Assembly (NCBI RefSeq): GCF_015354575.1
Contig: NZ_JACAFQ010000005.1
Span: 91,437 to 155,436 of the forward strand
Source of the DNA: Pseudomonas sp. UFMG81
Lineage (GTDB): Bacteria; Pseudomonadota; Gammaproteobacteria; Pseudomonadales; Pseudomonadaceae
Reading direction: 5' to 3'
Length of the DNA stretch: 64,000 bases
In this document: one piece after another, positions 43,059 through 56,181 of the stretch
How the letters are laid out: every line of letters begins with the position of its first letter
Numbering within the stretch: the first letter of the stretch is position 1
The notes under the pieces: generated by a model
Told to the model about the DNA's origin: nothing
The model's input: only the letters and a program-made list of their open reading frames with translations
Database searches by the model: none
Translations under genes and position numbers: made by a program

Positions 43059-43087
43059 TTGAATAGGGGTTAATCCACCCCTATACT
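43059..43087 (+). promoter_or_regulatory. atp operon promoter with internal inverted repeat
   Basis: TTGAAT, a 17-base spacer and TATACT form a strong sigma-70 promoter 76 bases before atpI. ATAGGGGT (43063-43070) and ACCCCTAT (43077-43084) form a perfect 8-bp inverted repeat spanning the spacer and the edges of both boxes, placed where a repressor would block the polymerase. Confidence 0.7.
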
Positions 43088-43162
43088 CTGCGCGCATTTT
43101 GTCGGCACAAATTATGCCAAGTCATTACTGACTAGGCGGTCGACTTTCGAGGAGCAGTTGTG

Positions 43163-44858
<1,696 letters not shown>

Positions 44859-44915
44859 TCACTCGTTTCAACGAGTTGATGAGCGTGATGGACAAAGACC
44901 GAGCGAGGTGTTGGC

Positions 44916-45386
44916 GTGAACATTAATGCAACCCTGATTGGCCAAACCGTTGCCTTCCTGATTTTTGTCGTTTTCTGCATGAAGTACGTATGGCCTCCGG
45001 TCATCACTGCCCTGCAAGAGCGTCAAAAGAAGATCGCTGACGGCTTGGACGCTGCCAACCGCGCAGCTCGCGACCTGGAGCTGGCCCAAGAGAAAGCGGG
45101 TCAGCAACTGCGTGAAGCAAAAGCACAGGCAGCCGAAATCATTGAGCAAAGCAAGAAACGCGCTGCTCAGCTTGTCGAGGAAGCCCGTGAACAGGCCCGC
45201 GTCGAAGCTGACCGTGTGAAGGCTCAGGCTCAAGCCGAGATCGAACAGGAACTGAACAGCGTCAAAGACGCCCTGCGTGCCCAAGTGGGTGCCCTGGCCG
45301 TTGGCGGTGCTGAAAAGATCCTTGGCGCCACAATCGATCAAAACGCGCATGCGGAGCTGGTTAACAAACTGGCCGCTGAAATTTAA
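44916..45386 (+). CDS. atpF: ATP synthase F0 subunit b
   Basis: 156 residues from GTG at 44916 ([20 protein letters not shown]). One N-terminal membrane helix, then a long Ala/Glu/Arg-rich coiled coil (about 35-130) that forms the peripheral stalk with subunit delta. It lies 57 bases after atpE. Confidence 0.96.
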   Translation: MNINATLIGQTVAFLIFVVFCMKYVWPPVITALQERQKKIADGLDAANRAARDLELAQEKAGQQLREAKAQAAEIIEQSKKRAAQLVEEAREQARVEADRVKAQAQAEIEQELNSVKDALRAQVGALAVGGAEKILGATIDQNAHAELVNKLAAEI

Positions 45387-45398
45387 GCGAGGGCGATC

Positions 45399-45935
45399 AT
45401 GGCAGAACTGACCACGTTGGCCCGACCTTACGCTAAGGCTGCCTTCGAGCACGCCCAGGCCCATCAGCAACTGGCCAATTGGTCAGCCATGCTCGGCCTG
45501 GCTGCTGCGGTGTCGCAAGACGACACCATGCAGCGCGTGCTCAAGGCCCCGCAACTGACTAGCGCAGACAAGGCCGCCGCATTCATTGAAGTGTGCGGTG
45601 ACAAGTTTGACGCCCAGGCACAGAATTTCATTCATGTTGCCGCGGAAAACGAACGTCTCCTGCTTCTGCCGGAGATTTCGACTCTGTTCGACCTGTACAA
45701 GGCCGAGCAAGAGAAATCCGTGGACGTGGAAGTCACCAGTGCTTTTGCGTTGAACCAAGAACAGCAAGACAAACTCGCCAAGGTTCTCAGTGCACGGTTA
45801 GGCCAGGAAGTGCGCCTGCACGCGTCGGAGGATGCCAGCCTGATCGGCGGCGTCGTCATCCGCGCCGGCGACCTGGTAATCGATGGCTCGGTTCGCGGCA
45901 AGATCGCGAAGCTGGCTGAAGCATTGAAATCTTGA
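45399..45935 (+). CDS. atpH: ATP synthase F1 subunit delta
   Basis: 178 residues. Joins the peripheral stalk to the top of F1. The helical N-terminal domain ([18 protein letters not shown]) and C-terminal domain with [25 protein letters not shown] are as in the family. It lies 12 bases after atpF. Confidence 0.97.
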   Translation: MAELTTLARPYAKAAFEHAQAHQQLANWSAMLGLAAAVSQDDTMQRVLKAPQLTSADKAAAFIEVCGDKFDAQAQNFIHVAAENERLLLLPEISTLFDLYKAEQEKSVDVEVTSAFALNQEQQDKLAKVLSARLGQEVRLHASEDASLIGGVVIRAGDLVIDGSVRGKIAKLAEALKS

Positions 45936-45956
45936 GTTTGAAGGGGCAGCAGAGCA

Positions 45957-47501
45957 ATGCAGCAACTCAATCCTTCCGAAATTAGTGAAATCATCAAGGG
46001 CCGCATCGAAAACCTCGATGTTGCCTCTCAAGCCCGTAACGAAGGTACCGTCGTTTCGGTTTCCGACGGTATCGTGCGGATCCACGGTCTGGCCGACGTC
46101 ATGTACGGCGAAATGATCGAGTTCCCGGGCAGCGTCTTCGGCATGGCCCTGAACCTGGAGCAAGACTCCGTAGGTGCAGTGATCCTGGGTGCCTATGACA
46201 CCCTCGCCGAAGGCATGAGCGCCAAGTGCACCGGCCGCATCCTGGAAGTTCCGGTTGGTAAGGAACTGCTGGGTCGCGTCGTTGACGCACTGGGCAACCC
46301 GATCGACGGTAAAGGTCCTCTGGGCAACACCCAGACCGACGCCGTTGAGAAAGTGGCCCCAGGCGTGATCTGGCGTAAGTCGGTAGACCAGCCTGTACAG
46401 ACTGGCTACAAGTCCGTCGACGCCATGATCCCTGTCGGCCGTGGCCAGCGCGAGCTGATCATCGGTGACCGTCAGATCGGCAAGACCGCCATGGCCATCG
46501 ACGCCATCATCAACCAGAAAGACTCCGGTATTTTCTGTGTTTATGTTGCAGTCGGCCAAAAGCGTTCCACCGTTGCCAACATCGTTCGCAAGCTGGAAGA
46601 AGCCGGCGCCCTGGCCAACACCATCGTGGTCGTTGCCAGTGCTTCGGAATCCGCCGCACTGCAGTTCCTGGCGCCATACGCCGGCTGCACCATGGGCGAG
46701 TTCTTCCGTGACCGCGGTGAAGACGCCCTGATCGTCTACGATGACCTGTCCAAGCAGGCCGTTGCCTACCGTCAGATCTCCCTGCTGCTGCGCCGTCCAC
46801 CAGGACGTGAAGCGTACCCAGGCGACGTGTTCTATCTCCACTCCCGTCTGCTGGAGCGTGCATCGCGCGTTTCGGAAGAGTACGTCGAGAAGTTCACCAA
46901 CGGTGCAGTCACCGGCAAAACCGGTTCCCTGACCGCTCTGCCGATCATCGAAACCCAGGCTGGCGACGTTTCCGCGTTCGTTCCGACCAACGTGATCTCG
47001 ATCACCGACGGTCAGATCTTCCTGGAATCGGCCATGTTCAACTCGGGCATCCGCCCTGCAGTGAACGCCGGTGTTTCGGTATCCCGCGTAGGTGGTGCCG
47101 CTCAGACCAAGATCATCAAGAAACTGTCCGGTGGTATCCGTACCGCTCTGGCTCAGTACCGTGAACTGGCTGCATTCGCCCAGTTCGCTTCCGATCTGGA
47201 CGAAGCGACCCGCAAGCAGCTGGAGCATGGTCAGCGCGTAACCGAGCTGATGAAGCAGAAGCAGTACGCGCCAATGTCGATCGCCGACATGGCCCTGTCG
47301 CTGTACGCCGCTGAGCGTGGTTTCCTGACTGACGTAGAAGTCTCCAAGGTCGGCAGCTTCGAGCAAGCGCTGATCGCCTTCTTCAACCGTGATCACGCCG
47401 AACTGATGGCGAAGATCAACGTGAAGGGTGACTTCAACGACGAAATCGATGCTGGCATGAAAGCCGGTATCGAGAAGTTCAAGGCCACCCAGACCTGGTA
47501 A
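45957..47501 (+). CDS. atpA: ATP synthase F1 subunit alpha
   Basis: 514 residues. Non-catalytic nucleotide-binding subunit. Walker A is GDRQIGKTA (near residue 170) and the Walker B region is [13 protein letters not shown]. The [22 protein letters not shown] block is intact. It lies 21 bases after atpH. Confidence 0.98.
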   Translation: MQQLNPSEISEIIKGRIENLDVASQARNEGTVVSVSDGIVRIHGLADVMYGEMIEFPGSVFGMALNLEQDSVGAVILGAYDTLAEGMSAKCTGRILEVPVGKELLGRVVDALGNPIDGKGPLGNTQTDAVEKVAPGVIWRKSVDQPVQTGYKSVDAMIPVGRGQRELIIGDRQIGKTAMAIDAIINQKDSGIFCVYVAVGQKRSTVANIVRKLEEAGALANTIVVVASASESAALQFLAPYAGCTMGEFFRDRGEDALIVYDDLSKQAVAYRQISLLLRRPPGREAYPGDVFYLHSRLLERASRVSEEYVEKFTNGAVTGKTGSLTALPIIETQAGDVSAFVPTNVISITDGQIFLESAMFNSGIRPAVNAGVSVSRVGGAAQTKIIKKLSGGIRTALAQYRELAAFAQFASDLDEATRKQLEHGQRVTELMKQKQYAPMSIADMALSLYAAERGFLTDVEVSKVGSFEQALIAFFNRDHAELMAKINVKGDFNDEIDAGMKAGIEKFKATQTW

Positions 47502-47549
47502 GCCGCAGCGGGGGCTCCGGCCCCCGCTTGCTAACCTGATAGGTGATAC

Positions 47550-48410
47550 ATGGCAGGCGCAAAAGAGATTCGCAGTAAGATTGCGAGCATCAAAAGCACG
47601 CAAAAAATTACCAGCGCCATGGAGAAAGTGGCGGTCAGCAAGATGCGCAAGGCACAAATGCGCATGGCTGCTAGCCGTCCTTACGCGGAGCGTATCCGCC
47701 AGGTGATCGGTCATCTGGCCAACGCCAACCCGGAATACCGCCACCCGTTCATGATCGAGCGCCCTGTAAAGCGCGCCGGTTATATCGTGGTGAGCAGTGA
47801 CCGTGGTCTGTGCGGTGGCTTGAACACCAACCTGTTCAAGGCCCTGGTCAAGGACATGAGCGCAAACCGCGAACAGGGCGTGGAAATCGACCTGTGCGTG
47901 ATCGGCAGCAAGGGTGCGACTTTCTTCCGCATCTTTGGCGGCAACGTCGTAGCCGCGATCAGCCACTTGGGCGAAGAGCCATCGATCAACGATCTGATCG
48001 GCTCCGTCAAAGTGATGCTGGACGCCTACCTGGACGGCCGTATCGATCGCCTTTCGGTGGTTTCGAACAAGTTCATCAATACCATGACCCAAAAACCAAC
48101 GGTCGAGCAATTGGTACCGTTGGTGGCAACCCCGGATCAGGATCTCAAGCACCACTGGGATTACCTGTACGAACCCGACGCAAAAGAGCTGCTGGACGGC
48201 TTGATGGTGCGTTACGTGGAGTCGCAGGTATACCAGGCGGTGGTCGAGAACAACGCTGCTGAACAAGCGGCCCGGATGATCGCCATGAAGAACGCCACAG
48301 ACAACGCCGGTGATTTGATCAAAGAGCTTCAGTTGATCTACAACAAGGCGCGTCAGGCTGCGATCACCCAGGAGATCTCGGAAATCGTCGGCGGCGCTGC
48401 CGCGGTTTAA
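47550..48410 (+). CDS. atpG: ATP synthase F1 subunit gamma
   Basis: 286 residues. Central rotor shaft. The N- and C-terminal helices that form the coiled coil are evident ([42 protein letters not shown]). It lies 48 bases after atpA; a short GC-rich hairpin (GGGGGC/GCCCCC) occupies the gap. Confidence 0.97.
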   Translation: MAGAKEIRSKIASIKSTQKITSAMEKVAVSKMRKAQMRMAASRPYAERIRQVIGHLANANPEYRHPFMIERPVKRAGYIVVSSDRGLCGGLNTNLFKALVKDMSANREQGVEIDLCVIGSKGATFFRIFGGNVVAAISHLGEEPSINDLIGSVKVMLDAYLDGRIDRLSVVSNKFINTMTQKPTVEQLVPLVATPDQDLKHHWDYLYEPDAKELLDGLMVRYVESQVYQAVVENNAAEQAARMIAMKNATDNAGDLIKELQLIYNKARQAAITQEISEIVGGAAAV

Positions 48411-49814
<1,404 letters not shown>

Positions 49815-49858
49815 TCCCGGCGCCCCGCAAGGGGCGCTAATCAGGTTGAGGCAAGCAG

Positions 49859-50278
49859 ATGGCTATGACAGTCCATTGCGACATCGTCAGCGCGGAAGGA
49901 GAGATCTTCTCCGGCCTGGTCGAGATGGTAGTTGCGCACGGTAACCTGGGTGATCTTGGTATCGCTCCGGGCCACGCGCCGCTGATCACCAATCTCAAGC
50001 CTGGTCCGATCACGCTGACCAAGCAGGGTGGCACTCAAGAGGTGTTCTACATCTCCGGTGGCTTCCTCGAAGTGCAGCCGAACATGGTCAAGGTTCTCGC
50101 CGACACCGTGCAGCGCGCTGCCGACCTGGACGAAGCTCAGGCTCAGGAAGCCCTCAAGGCTGCTGAGAACGCGCTGAACACTAAAGGCTCGGACTTCGAC
50201 TACGGCGCTGCTGCCGCACGTCTGGCCGAGGCTGCAGCTCAGCTGCGTACTGTCCAGCAAATGCGCAAAGGCAAGTAA
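49859..50278 (+). CDS. atpC: ATP synthase F1 subunit epsilon
   Basis: 139 residues. Rotor subunit and inhibitor of ATP hydrolysis: an N-terminal beta-sandwich (to about 85) and two C-terminal helices ([18 protein letters not shown] onward). ATG at 49859 is used; a second ATG two codons on is possible. Last gene of the operon; terminator at 50315. Confidence 0.97.
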   Translation: MAMTVHCDIVSAEGEIFSGLVEMVVAHGNLGDLGIAPGHAPLITNLKPGPITLTKQGGTQEVFYISGGFLEVQPNMVKVLADTVQRAADLDEAQAQEALKAAENALNTKGSDFDYGAAAARLAEAAAQLRTVQQMRKGK

Positions 50279-50314
50279 TCCGGCCCGGCCGCTTACTTCC
50301 GCTGCGATTGAGTT

Positions 50315-50344
50315 AAAGGGTAGCCTCGGCTACCCTTTTTCTTT
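50315..50344 (+). terminator. intrinsic terminator of the atp operon
   Basis: AAGGGTAGCC and GGCTACCCTT arms around TC, followed by T-rich sequence, 37 bases past atpC. Confidence 0.92.
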
Positions 50345-50400
50345 TTCAGAATTTCCCCTCTTCGGTCGCATCCCCGACCGCCCAGGATTGGTAGCCAGTC

Positions 50401-51768
50401 ATGTCCCTCGATATCGTCATTCTCGCCGCAGGCCAAGGCACCCGCATGCGTTCGGCGCTGCCCAAGGTGCTGCACCCTGTGGCCGGTAACTCCATGCTCG
50501 GCCATGTTATCCACAGCGCGCGCCAGCTGAAGCCCCAGGGCATCCATGTGGTTATCGGCCATGGCGCGGAGCTGGTGCGCGAACGTCTGGCTGCCGACGA
50601 TCTGAATTTCGTCATGCAGGACAAGCAGCTGGGCACCGGCCATGCGGTAGCCCAGGCACTGCCGGCAATCACTGCCGATACGGTGCTGGTGCTGTATGGC
50701 GATGTACCGCTGATCGAAGTGGAAACCCTGCAGCGCCTGCTGGCCAAGGTCAGTGCCAGCCAGCTGGGCCTGCTCACTGTGAATCTGGCCGACCCTACCG
50801 GCTATGGCCGTATCGTGCGCGACGCCGCCGGCCAGGTGACCGCCATCGTCGAGCACAAGGACGCCAGCGAAGCGCAGAAGGCGATCAAGGAAGGCAACAC
50901 CGGCATCCTGGCCATGCCTGCTGCGCGCCTGGCGGATTGGATGGGCCGGCTCTCCAACAACAATGCCCAGGGTGAGTACTACCTCACCGACGTGATCGCC
51001 ATGGCCGTCGCCGATGGCTTGGTGATCGCTACCGAGCAGCCGCACGACCCGATGGAAGTGCAGGGCGCCAACGACCGTCGTCAGCTGTCGGAGCTTGAGC
51101 GCCACTATCAGCTGCGTGCAGGCCGTCGCCTGATGGCCGAAGGCGTCACGCTGCGCGACCCTGCGCGTTTCGATGTGCGTGGTGAAGTGACCGTCGGTCG
51201 TGATGTGCTGATCGATATCAACGTCATTCTCGAAGGCAAGGTGGTCATCGAGGACGATGTGCAGATTGGCCCGAACTGCGTGATCAAGGACAGCACCCTG
51301 CGCAAGGGTGTAGTGATCAAGGCCAACAGTCATCTGGACGGTGCAGTGATGGGCGAGGGCAGCGATGCTGGCCCGTTCGCTCGCCTGCGCCCAGGCAGTG
51401 TGCTGGACGCCAAAGCCCATGTGGGTAACTTCGTCGAACTCAAGAACGCCCACCTGGGCGAGGGTGCCAAGGCTGGCCACCTGACCTACCTGGGCGATGC
51501 CGAAATCGGCGCGCGCAGCAACATCGGTGCCGGCACCATCACCTGCAACTACGATGGCGCCAACAAGTTCCGTACGGTGATGGGCGAGGACGTGTTCATC
51601 GGTTCCAACAACTCGCTGGTGGCGCCTGTGGAAATCCAGGCCGGTGCTACCACCGCAGCCGGTTCGACCATCACCCAGACCGTCGAGGCCGGGCAGCTGG
51701 GCGTGGCCCGGGCCCGCCAGCGCAACATCGAAGGCTGGAAGCGGCCAGAGAAGATCAAGAAGAGCTGA
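50401..51768 (+). CDS. glmU: bifunctional GlcN-1-P acetyltransferase / UDP-GlcNAc pyrophosphorylase
   Basis: 455 residues. Last two steps of UDP-GlcNAc synthesis for peptidoglycan and LPS. The N-terminal pyrophosphorylase shows [17 protein letters not shown] (8-24) and VLYGDVPLI. The C-terminal left-handed beta-helix (about 250-430) carries the acetyltransferase site ([28 protein letters not shown]). Clustered with glmS, which makes its precursor. Confidence 0.97.
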   Translation: MSLDIVILAAGQGTRMRSALPKVLHPVAGNSMLGHVIHSARQLKPQGIHVVIGHGAELVRERLAADDLNFVMQDKQLGTGHAVAQALPAITADTVLVLYGDVPLIEVETLQRLLAKVSASQLGLLTVNLADPTGYGRIVRDAAGQVTAIVEHKDASEAQKAIKEGNTGILAMPAARLADWMGRLSNNNAQGEYYLTDVIAMAVADGLVIATEQPHDPMEVQGANDRRQLSELERHYQLRAGRRLMAEGVTLRDPARFDVRGEVTVGRDVLIDINVILEGKVVIEDDVQIGPNCVIKDSTLRKGVVIKANSHLDGAVMGEGSDAGPFARLRPGSVLDAKAHVGNFVELKNAHLGEGAKAGHLTYLGDAEIGARSNIGAGTITCNYDGANKFRTVMGEDVFIGSNNSLVAPVEIQAGATTAAGSTITQTVEAGQLGVARARQRNIEGWKRPEKIKKS

Positions 51769-51793
51769 GTTATCCACAGCGCTGTTTGCACAG

Positions 51794-51823
51794 GCCGGCT
51801 TATGTGAATAAGTCGGCTTTTTT
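51794..51823 (+). terminator. intrinsic terminator after glmU
   Basis: GCCGGCTTA and TAAGTCGGC arms around TGTGAA (one G-T pair), followed by T6, 25 bases past glmU. Confidence 0.88.
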
Positions 51824-51834
51824 GTGGCTGTGCA

Positions 51835-51920
51835 TGTGGGAGCGGCTTTAGCCGCGAAACAGGCGCCGCGGTGAATGGCACCGGCTTTGCCGGTGTTCGC
51901 GGCTGAAGCCGCTCCTACAG
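51835..51920. repeat. inverted REP pair (GGGAGCGGCTTTAGCCGCG type)
   Basis: TGTGGGAGCGGCTTTAGCCG at 51835 and its inverted partner ending at 51920, with a CACCGGC/GCCGGTG hairpin inside. A third REP subtype in the window. It sits between the glmU terminator and the glmR promoter. Confidence 0.78.
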
Positions 51921-51971
51921 GGTAACCACTTGACTAAATCGCTCTCTTAGGTTTTGATTGCGCTACTTAAC

Positions 51972-51984
51972 TTTCGAATCGAAA
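51972..51984. promoter_or_regulatory. candidate GlmR operator
   Basis: TTTCGA-A-TCGAAA, a perfect 6-bp inverted repeat, 12 bases before the glmR start codon; half-site TCGAAAC recurs just inside the gene at 51999. DeoR/GlpR-type proteins often bind TTTCG-rich repeats near their own start, so autoregulation is inferred. Confidence 0.5.
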
Positions 51985-51996
51985 CTTAAAACAGCC

Positions 51997-52764
51997 ATGT
52001 CGAAACGTAACACCCCCCAGCGTCGCCACAATATCCTGGCTTTGCTCGCCGAGCAGGGCGAGGTGAGCGTCGACGCCTTGGCCAAGCGTTTCGAAACCTC
52101 GGAAGTGACCATCCGCAAGGACCTCGCCGCCCTGGAAGCTAACGGCCTGCTGTTGCGACGTTACGGTGGTGCCGTGACCATGCCCCAGGAGTTGCTGGCG
52201 GATACGGTACAGCCGGTGTCGCAGTACAAGCAGGCCATCGCTCGCGCCGCGGTCGAACGCATCCGTGAACACGCGCGCATCATCATCGACAGTGGCAGCA
52301 CCACGGCAGCCATGATTCCTCAGCTCGGGCGCCAGCCTGGCCTGGTGGTGATGACCAACTCGCTCAACGTGGCTCGCGCCATCAGCGAGCAGGAGCACGA
52401 ACCGGTGCTGCTGATGACCGGCGGCACCTGGGACCCGCATTCGGAGTCGTTCCAGGGCCAGGTCGCAGAGCAGGTACTACGCTCATACGATTTCGACCAG
52501 CTGTTCATCGGCGCCGACGGCATCGACCTGGAACGTGGCACTACCACCTTCAACGAACTGCTGGGCCTGAGCCGAGTCATGGCCGAAGTCGCCCGCGAAG
52601 TGATCGTGATGGTCGAGTCGGACAAGGTGGGGCGCAAGATCCCCAACCTCGAGCTGCCCTGGGGCAGCGTCAATACCCTCATTACCGATGATCGCCTGCC
52701 CGCCGAGGTACGCGACCGCATTCAAGCCCGCGGCATCAACCTGATCTGCGCCGCTATCAGCTAG
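51997..52764 (+). CDS. glmR: DeoR-family regulator GlmR
   Basis: 255 residues from ATG at 51997 (MSKRNTPQRRHNILALLAEQ). N-terminal DeoR-type HTH (VSVDALAKRFETSEVTIRKDLAALEANGLLLRRYGGAV) and a C-terminal sugar-phosphate-sensing DeoRC domain with DSGSTTAAMIPQL and FIGADGID. It lies 12 bases before glmS, so it probably senses an amino-sugar phosphate and controls glmS and itself. The upstream in-frame ATG at 51958 would place the palindrome inside the gene and is rejected. Confidence 0.88.
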   Translation: MSKRNTPQRRHNILALLAEQGEVSVDALAKRFETSEVTIRKDLAALEANGLLLRRYGGAVTMPQELLADTVQPVSQYKQAIARAAVERIREHARIIIDSGSTTAAMIPQLGRQPGLVVMTNSLNVARAISEQEHEPVLLMTGGTWDPHSESFQGQVAEQVLRSYDFDQLFIGADGIDLERGTTTFNELLGLSRVMAEVAREVIVMVESDKVGRKIPNLELPWGSVNTLITDDRLPAEVRDRIQARGINLICAAIS

Positions 52765-52776
52765 GAGCAACAACTC

Positions 52777-54612
52777 ATGTGTGGAATCGTTGGTGCCGTT
52801 GCCGAGCGCAATATCACAGCCATCCTCATCGAAGGCCTCAAGCGCCTGGAATATCGCGGTTATGACAGTGCCGGCCTGGCCGTCTTCAGCCAGCAGGGCG
52901 GCCTTGAACGTCGTCGTCGTATCGGCAAGGTCAGTGAACTTGAAGCCGCCGTTGCCGCCGAGCCCCTGGCCGGCCAGCTGGGCATTGCCCACACCCGCTG
53001 GGCGACCCATGGTGCGCCGACCGAGGGCAATGCCCACCCGCACTTCTCGGGCCACGACGTGGCGGTGGTGCACAACGGCATCATCGAGAACCACGAGGCC
53101 CTGCGTGAAGAGCTCAAGGGCCTGGGCTACGTATTCACTTCGCAAACCGATACCGAAGTGATCGTTCACCTCATCCACCATGTACTCAAGACTGTTCCGG
53201 AGCTGGCCGACGCGGTCAAGGCCGTGGTCAAGCGCCTGCACGGCGCCTACGGCCTGGCCGTGATCAGCGCCGCTCAGCCTGACCGCCTGGTTGCCGCGCG
53301 CAGTGGCAGCCCGCTGGTGATTGGCCTGGGCCATGGTGAGAACTTCCTGGCCTCCGACCAGCTGGCCCTGCGCCAGGTCACCGACCGCTTCATGTACCTG
53401 GAAGAAGGCGATATCGCTGAAATCCGCCGTGAGCAGGTTCAGGTCTGGAACCAGGCCGGCCAGCCGGTGCAACGCGAGACCGTGCAGTACCACGAAGGCG
53501 CCGAAGCCGCAGAGAAGGGCAACTACCGCCACTTCATGCTCAAGGAAATCCATGAGCAGCCTGCCGTCGTGCAGCGCACCCTCGAGGGCCGTCTGGGCAA
53601 CGACCATGTCCTGGTGCAGGCCTTCGGCCCGCAGGCTGCCGAGTTGTTCGCCAAGGTGCGCAACGTGCAGATCGTCGCCTGCGGTACCAGCTACCACGCC
53701 GGCATGGTCGCCCGTTATTGGCTCGAAGAACTGGCTGGCATTCCCTGCCAGGTGGAAGTGGCCAGCGAGTTCCGCTACCGCAAGGTGGTGGTGCAGCAGG
53801 ACACCCTGTTCGTTTCGATTTCCCAGTCCGGCGAAACCGCCGATACCCTGGCCGCGCTGCGCAACGCCAAGGAGCTGGGCTTCCTCGGCAGCCTGGCGAT
53901 CTGCAACAAGGGCATCAGCTCGCTGGTACGTGAATCCGACCTCACCCTGCTGACCCTGGCCGGGCCGGAAATCGGCGTCGCCTCCACCAAGGCCTTCACC
54001 ACCCAGTTGGTCTCGCTGATGCTGCTGACCCTGGCCCTGGGCAACGTGCGCGGCACGCTGGAGGCTGGTGTCGAGGCCGAGCTGGTCGAAGAGCTGCGCC
54101 GCCTGCCGGCACGCCTGAGCGAAGCGCTGGCGATGGACCGTGTGGTCGAGAAGATTGCCGAACTGTTCGCCGACAAGCACCACACCCTGTTCCTCGGCCG
54201 CGGTGCCCAGTACCCGGTGGCGATGGAAGGCGCGCTCAAGCTCAAGGAGATCTCCTACATCCACGCCGAAGCCTATCCGGCCGGCGAGCTCAAGCATGGC
54301 CCGCTGGCGTTGGTCGACGATGACATGCCGGTGGTCACCGTGGCGCCGAACAACGAACTGCTGGAAAAGCTCAAGTCCAACCTGCAGGAAGTGCGTGCCC
54401 GTGGCGGCGAGCTGGTGGTGTTCGCCGACGAGCACGCCGGCATGAGCAATGGCGAGGGCACCCACGTGATCAAGGTGCCGCACATCCACGATGCGCTGGC
54501 GCCGATCCTCTACACCATCCCGCTGCAGCTGCTGTCTTATTACGTCGCCGTGCTCAAGGGCACCGATGTCGACCAGCCGCGTAACCTGGCCAAGTCGGTG
54601 ACGGTGGAGTAA
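52777..54612 (+). CDS. glmS: glucosamine-6-phosphate synthase (isomerising)
   Basis: 611 residues. Makes glucosamine-6-phosphate from fructose-6-phosphate and glutamine. Begins MCGIVGAV, with Cys2 as the glutaminase nucleophile; residues 1-240 are the Ntn amidotransferase. Two SIS domains follow ([34 protein letters not shown]), ending in the family tail [13 protein letters not shown]. The 3' end of glmS is the Tn7 target sequence in many bacteria, which matters for what lies downstream. No glmS ribozyme is seen. Confidence 0.98.
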   Translation: MCGIVGAVAERNITAILIEGLKRLEYRGYDSAGLAVFSQQGGLERRRRIGKVSELEAAVAAEPLAGQLGIAHTRWATHGAPTEGNAHPHFSGHDVAVVHNGIIENHEALREELKGLGYVFTSQTDTEVIVHLIHHVLKTVPELADAVKAVVKRLHGAYGLAVISAAQPDRLVAARSGSPLVIGLGHGENFLASDQLALRQVTDRFMYLEEGDIAEIRREQVQVWNQAGQPVQRETVQYHEGAEAAEKGNYRHFMLKEIHEQPAVVQRTLEGRLGNDHVLVQAFGPQAAELFAKVRNVQIVACGTSYHAGMVARYWLEELAGIPCQVEVASEFRYRKVVVQQDTLFVSISQSGETADTLAALRNAKELGFLGSLAICNKGISSLVRESDLTLLTLAGPEIGVASTKAFTTQLVSLMLLTLALGNVRGTLEAGVEAELVEELRRLPARLSEALAMDRVVEKIAELFADKHHTLFLGRGAQYPVAMEGALKLKEISYIHAEAYPAGELKHGPLALVDDDMPVVTVAPNNELLEKLKSNLQEVRARGGELVVFADEHAGMSNGEGTHVIKVPHIHDALAPILYTIPLQLLSYYVAVLKGTDVDQPRNLAKSVTVE

Positions 54613-54752
54613 GCCTTCCGGCGATGTGCTGGTCTGATGGATTCTGAGAATTAAAACTGTCGCACCGCAACAAAAATTGTCGCTGACGGAGGGGGCCTTA
54701 ACCGGCTCCCTTCTTCGTTGCGCTCACCGCAACCCTGTGTCGACGCTCATCC
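54613..54752. mobile_element. attTn7 region with possible Tn7-like transposon end
   Basis: Just after glmS the sequence becomes less GC-rich and holds AACTGTCGC (54655) and AATTGTCGC (54675), two copies of a TGTCGC word 20 bases apart. Tn7-like ends start with TGT and carry repeated transposase-binding sites, so this may be a remnant end beginning at 54658, 46 bases past the glmS stop. No target duplication could be defined. The broken tniQ next to it supports the idea. Confidence 0.45.
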
Positions 54753-54902
54753 ATGCCTCTCCAAATCCAATCCGATGAATCGCTCACGTCATACGTGCGC
54801 CGTAACCTGCACCTAAGCTGGCACATCGACGTTCCGCCCCCTGTTCACTCTACCAATCCGTGGCACCTTAGGCTCTGTACGAAAAGCCTTGATACTCGGT
54901 GA
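54753..54902 (+). pseudogene. 5' fragment of a tniQ/tnsD-like transposition gene
   Basis: A 49-codon frame starting MPLQIQSDESLTSYVRRNLH, which resembles the N-terminus of TniQ/TnsD target-selector proteins of Tn7-like elements (P-D-E-S-L-x-S-Y-x-x-R). It runs into a small inverted-repeat element at 54872 and stops. A further fragment in frame after that element (to about 55180, containing RRRRALKFCPS) looks like the start of the TniQ zinc motif. The middle and 3' part are missing, and the gene is dead. Confidence 0.55.
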
Positions 54903-55040
54903 TGCTGCGTTGAAAACAGCCTGGTGCGCCAGCCCGGTCGGAATGCTCATTTACAACCCGTAAAGTCGAACGCGACTCCGACCGTTCCTCGGCTGTTTTC
55001 GCCTTGCCTGACCTTCGTCTCAAGACTTTACGTACAGACC
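54872..55040. mobile_element. 169-bp MITE-like element (IS5-type ends)
   Basis: Terminal inverted repeats GCTCTGTACGAAAAG (left) and the complement of CTTTACGTACAGACC (right) match at 13 of 15 bases. They are flanked by TTAG and CTAG, which fit the YTAR target of IS5-group elements but differ by one base. No transposase gene inside. It interrupts the tniQ fragment. Confidence 0.65.
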
Positions 55041-55208
55041 CTAGAAATCGCTGAAGAGAGAAAGTCGGCAGACTGGACAAACACTACTGCCGGAACTTCT
55101 ATGAGTGGTGCGCGCTTCCTCTACCCGCAGACTTCCCGGCGTCGAAGAGCGCTCAAGTTCTGCCCGTCCATGACGACGTAGTGCTTACCATTGCGAGGAT
55201 TGTCAGTC

Positions 55209-55565
55209 ATGAAGATTCTGCCAGCCGTTATCAGCCTGAGTTTCGTCCTGAGCAGTGCCTGCTGGGCGGCGACCCCCGTTACGCAAGGAGTCATCCGGTT
55301 CGAGGGGCGAATAGTCGAACAGTCCTGTGCTACAGGCACGGACGAGGCTGAAAGCATCCGGTTGAACAACTGCCCTGCCTCCATGCGTGCTACGTTGCTT
55401 GAAGCACGTAACATCGACTCATCGAGTGCGGCGTCCAGCATCAAGGTCCAGCTGCTCTCCGACAGCAATCATGGCCGTTACTACGATCAGCAATACCGAC
55501 TTGTCGACGTCGCAGGTTCGCCGGTCAAGGCCGGTAACTTCCTAATCACGATGAGCGTCCCTTGA
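55209..55565 (+). CDS. small type 1 fimbrial subunit-like protein
   Basis: 118 residues from ATG at 55209. Signal peptide MKILPAVISLSFVLSSACWA, then GVIRFEGRIVEQSC, the usual start of a mature chaperone-usher pilin, with a second Cys (NNC) for the disulfide. It ends GNFLITMSVP, a plausible donor or beta-strand end. It is shorter than a normal pilin (about 160-190) but has both ends, so it looks like a compact minor subunit rather than a truncation. It points opposite to the other fimbrial genes and stands alone just past the transposon remnants. Confidence 0.7.
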   Translation: MKILPAVISLSFVLSSACWAATPVTQGVIRFEGRIVEQSCATGTDEAESIRLNNCPASMRATLLEARNIDSSSAASSIKVQLLSDSNHGRYYDQQYRLVDVAGSPVKAGNFLITMSVP

Positions 55566-55746
55566 GTCTTACGATCTGGCCGTATGACTATACGATTGAT
55601 GCTCGATGGCGTGCCATGGGTGCTCTGTTCGGGTGCTGCATGGGGCCATAAGCCTGAGCGCTTCGGCCCACGGTCAACGATGTATCAACGGTTTAGGGGC
55701 TGGTAAAATCAGGAGGCGAGAATGCTCCCGTTCGATGAATTAGCCG

Positions 55747-55986
55747 TTAGATAATTGAGCTGATAAAAGAACCCTCGCATAACGTTTGAGAGGCCAGTTT
55801 TCCAGAAAGTTTGCGAAGTATTTCAGCTTCACTCTGCAGCAAACTGATAATTCCTAGGACGCTACTGGCTTCAGTGGCGGTAAGCTTGCGCAAGATACTT
55901 AACAGGTCTGCGGCGCAGCTTTCGTTCACCGACGCCGATTCGATCAGTTTTAACTGAAAGTTCTGAATGTCGCGAAGAGTACTCAT
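55747..55986 (-). CDS. small helical protein of unknown function
   Basis: 79 residues from ATG at 55986, with AAGGA 8 bases upstream; the longer in-frame start lacks a site. Almost wholly helical by eye (LRDIQNFQLKLIESASVNES ... ASSVLGIISLLQSEAEILRKL), with two Cys. No signal peptide or membrane segment. It lies 195 bases after the usher in the same direction and could be a cytoplasmic regulator of the fimbrial cluster. I do not recognise the family. Confidence 0.5.
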   Translation of the reverse strand: MSTLRDIQNFQLKLIESASVNESCAADLLSILRKLTATEASSVLGIISLLQSEAEILRKLSGKLASQTLCEGSFISSII

Positions 55987-56181
55987 AAATATGTCCTTCT
56001 TTGAGGCGTATTGATAGGTGCTGACCATCATCGGGAGCGGCTTCAGTGTCATGTGTAAAACCACCTATCAATGCAATTCGGGTCGAACTCCAAAGCTGTG
56101 CCGCCATCCACTGATCTCGCCCTAGGGCAACCTTTGGATGTCCAGAGCACGGACTTACCGTAAGCAACTGCTCGTAATCCG

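Noticed and set aside
45798..48266. 822-codon minus-strand frame across atpA and atpG
   Set aside because: Antisense of highly conserved ATP synthase genes.
52765..52776. glmS ribozyme
   Set aside because: Only 12 bases separate glmR and glmS; there is no room for the ribozyme, which is a Gram-positive feature.
54868..55080. 70-codon minus-strand frame over the MITE-like element
   Set aside because: It covers the inverted-repeat element end to end and shows no transposase motif.
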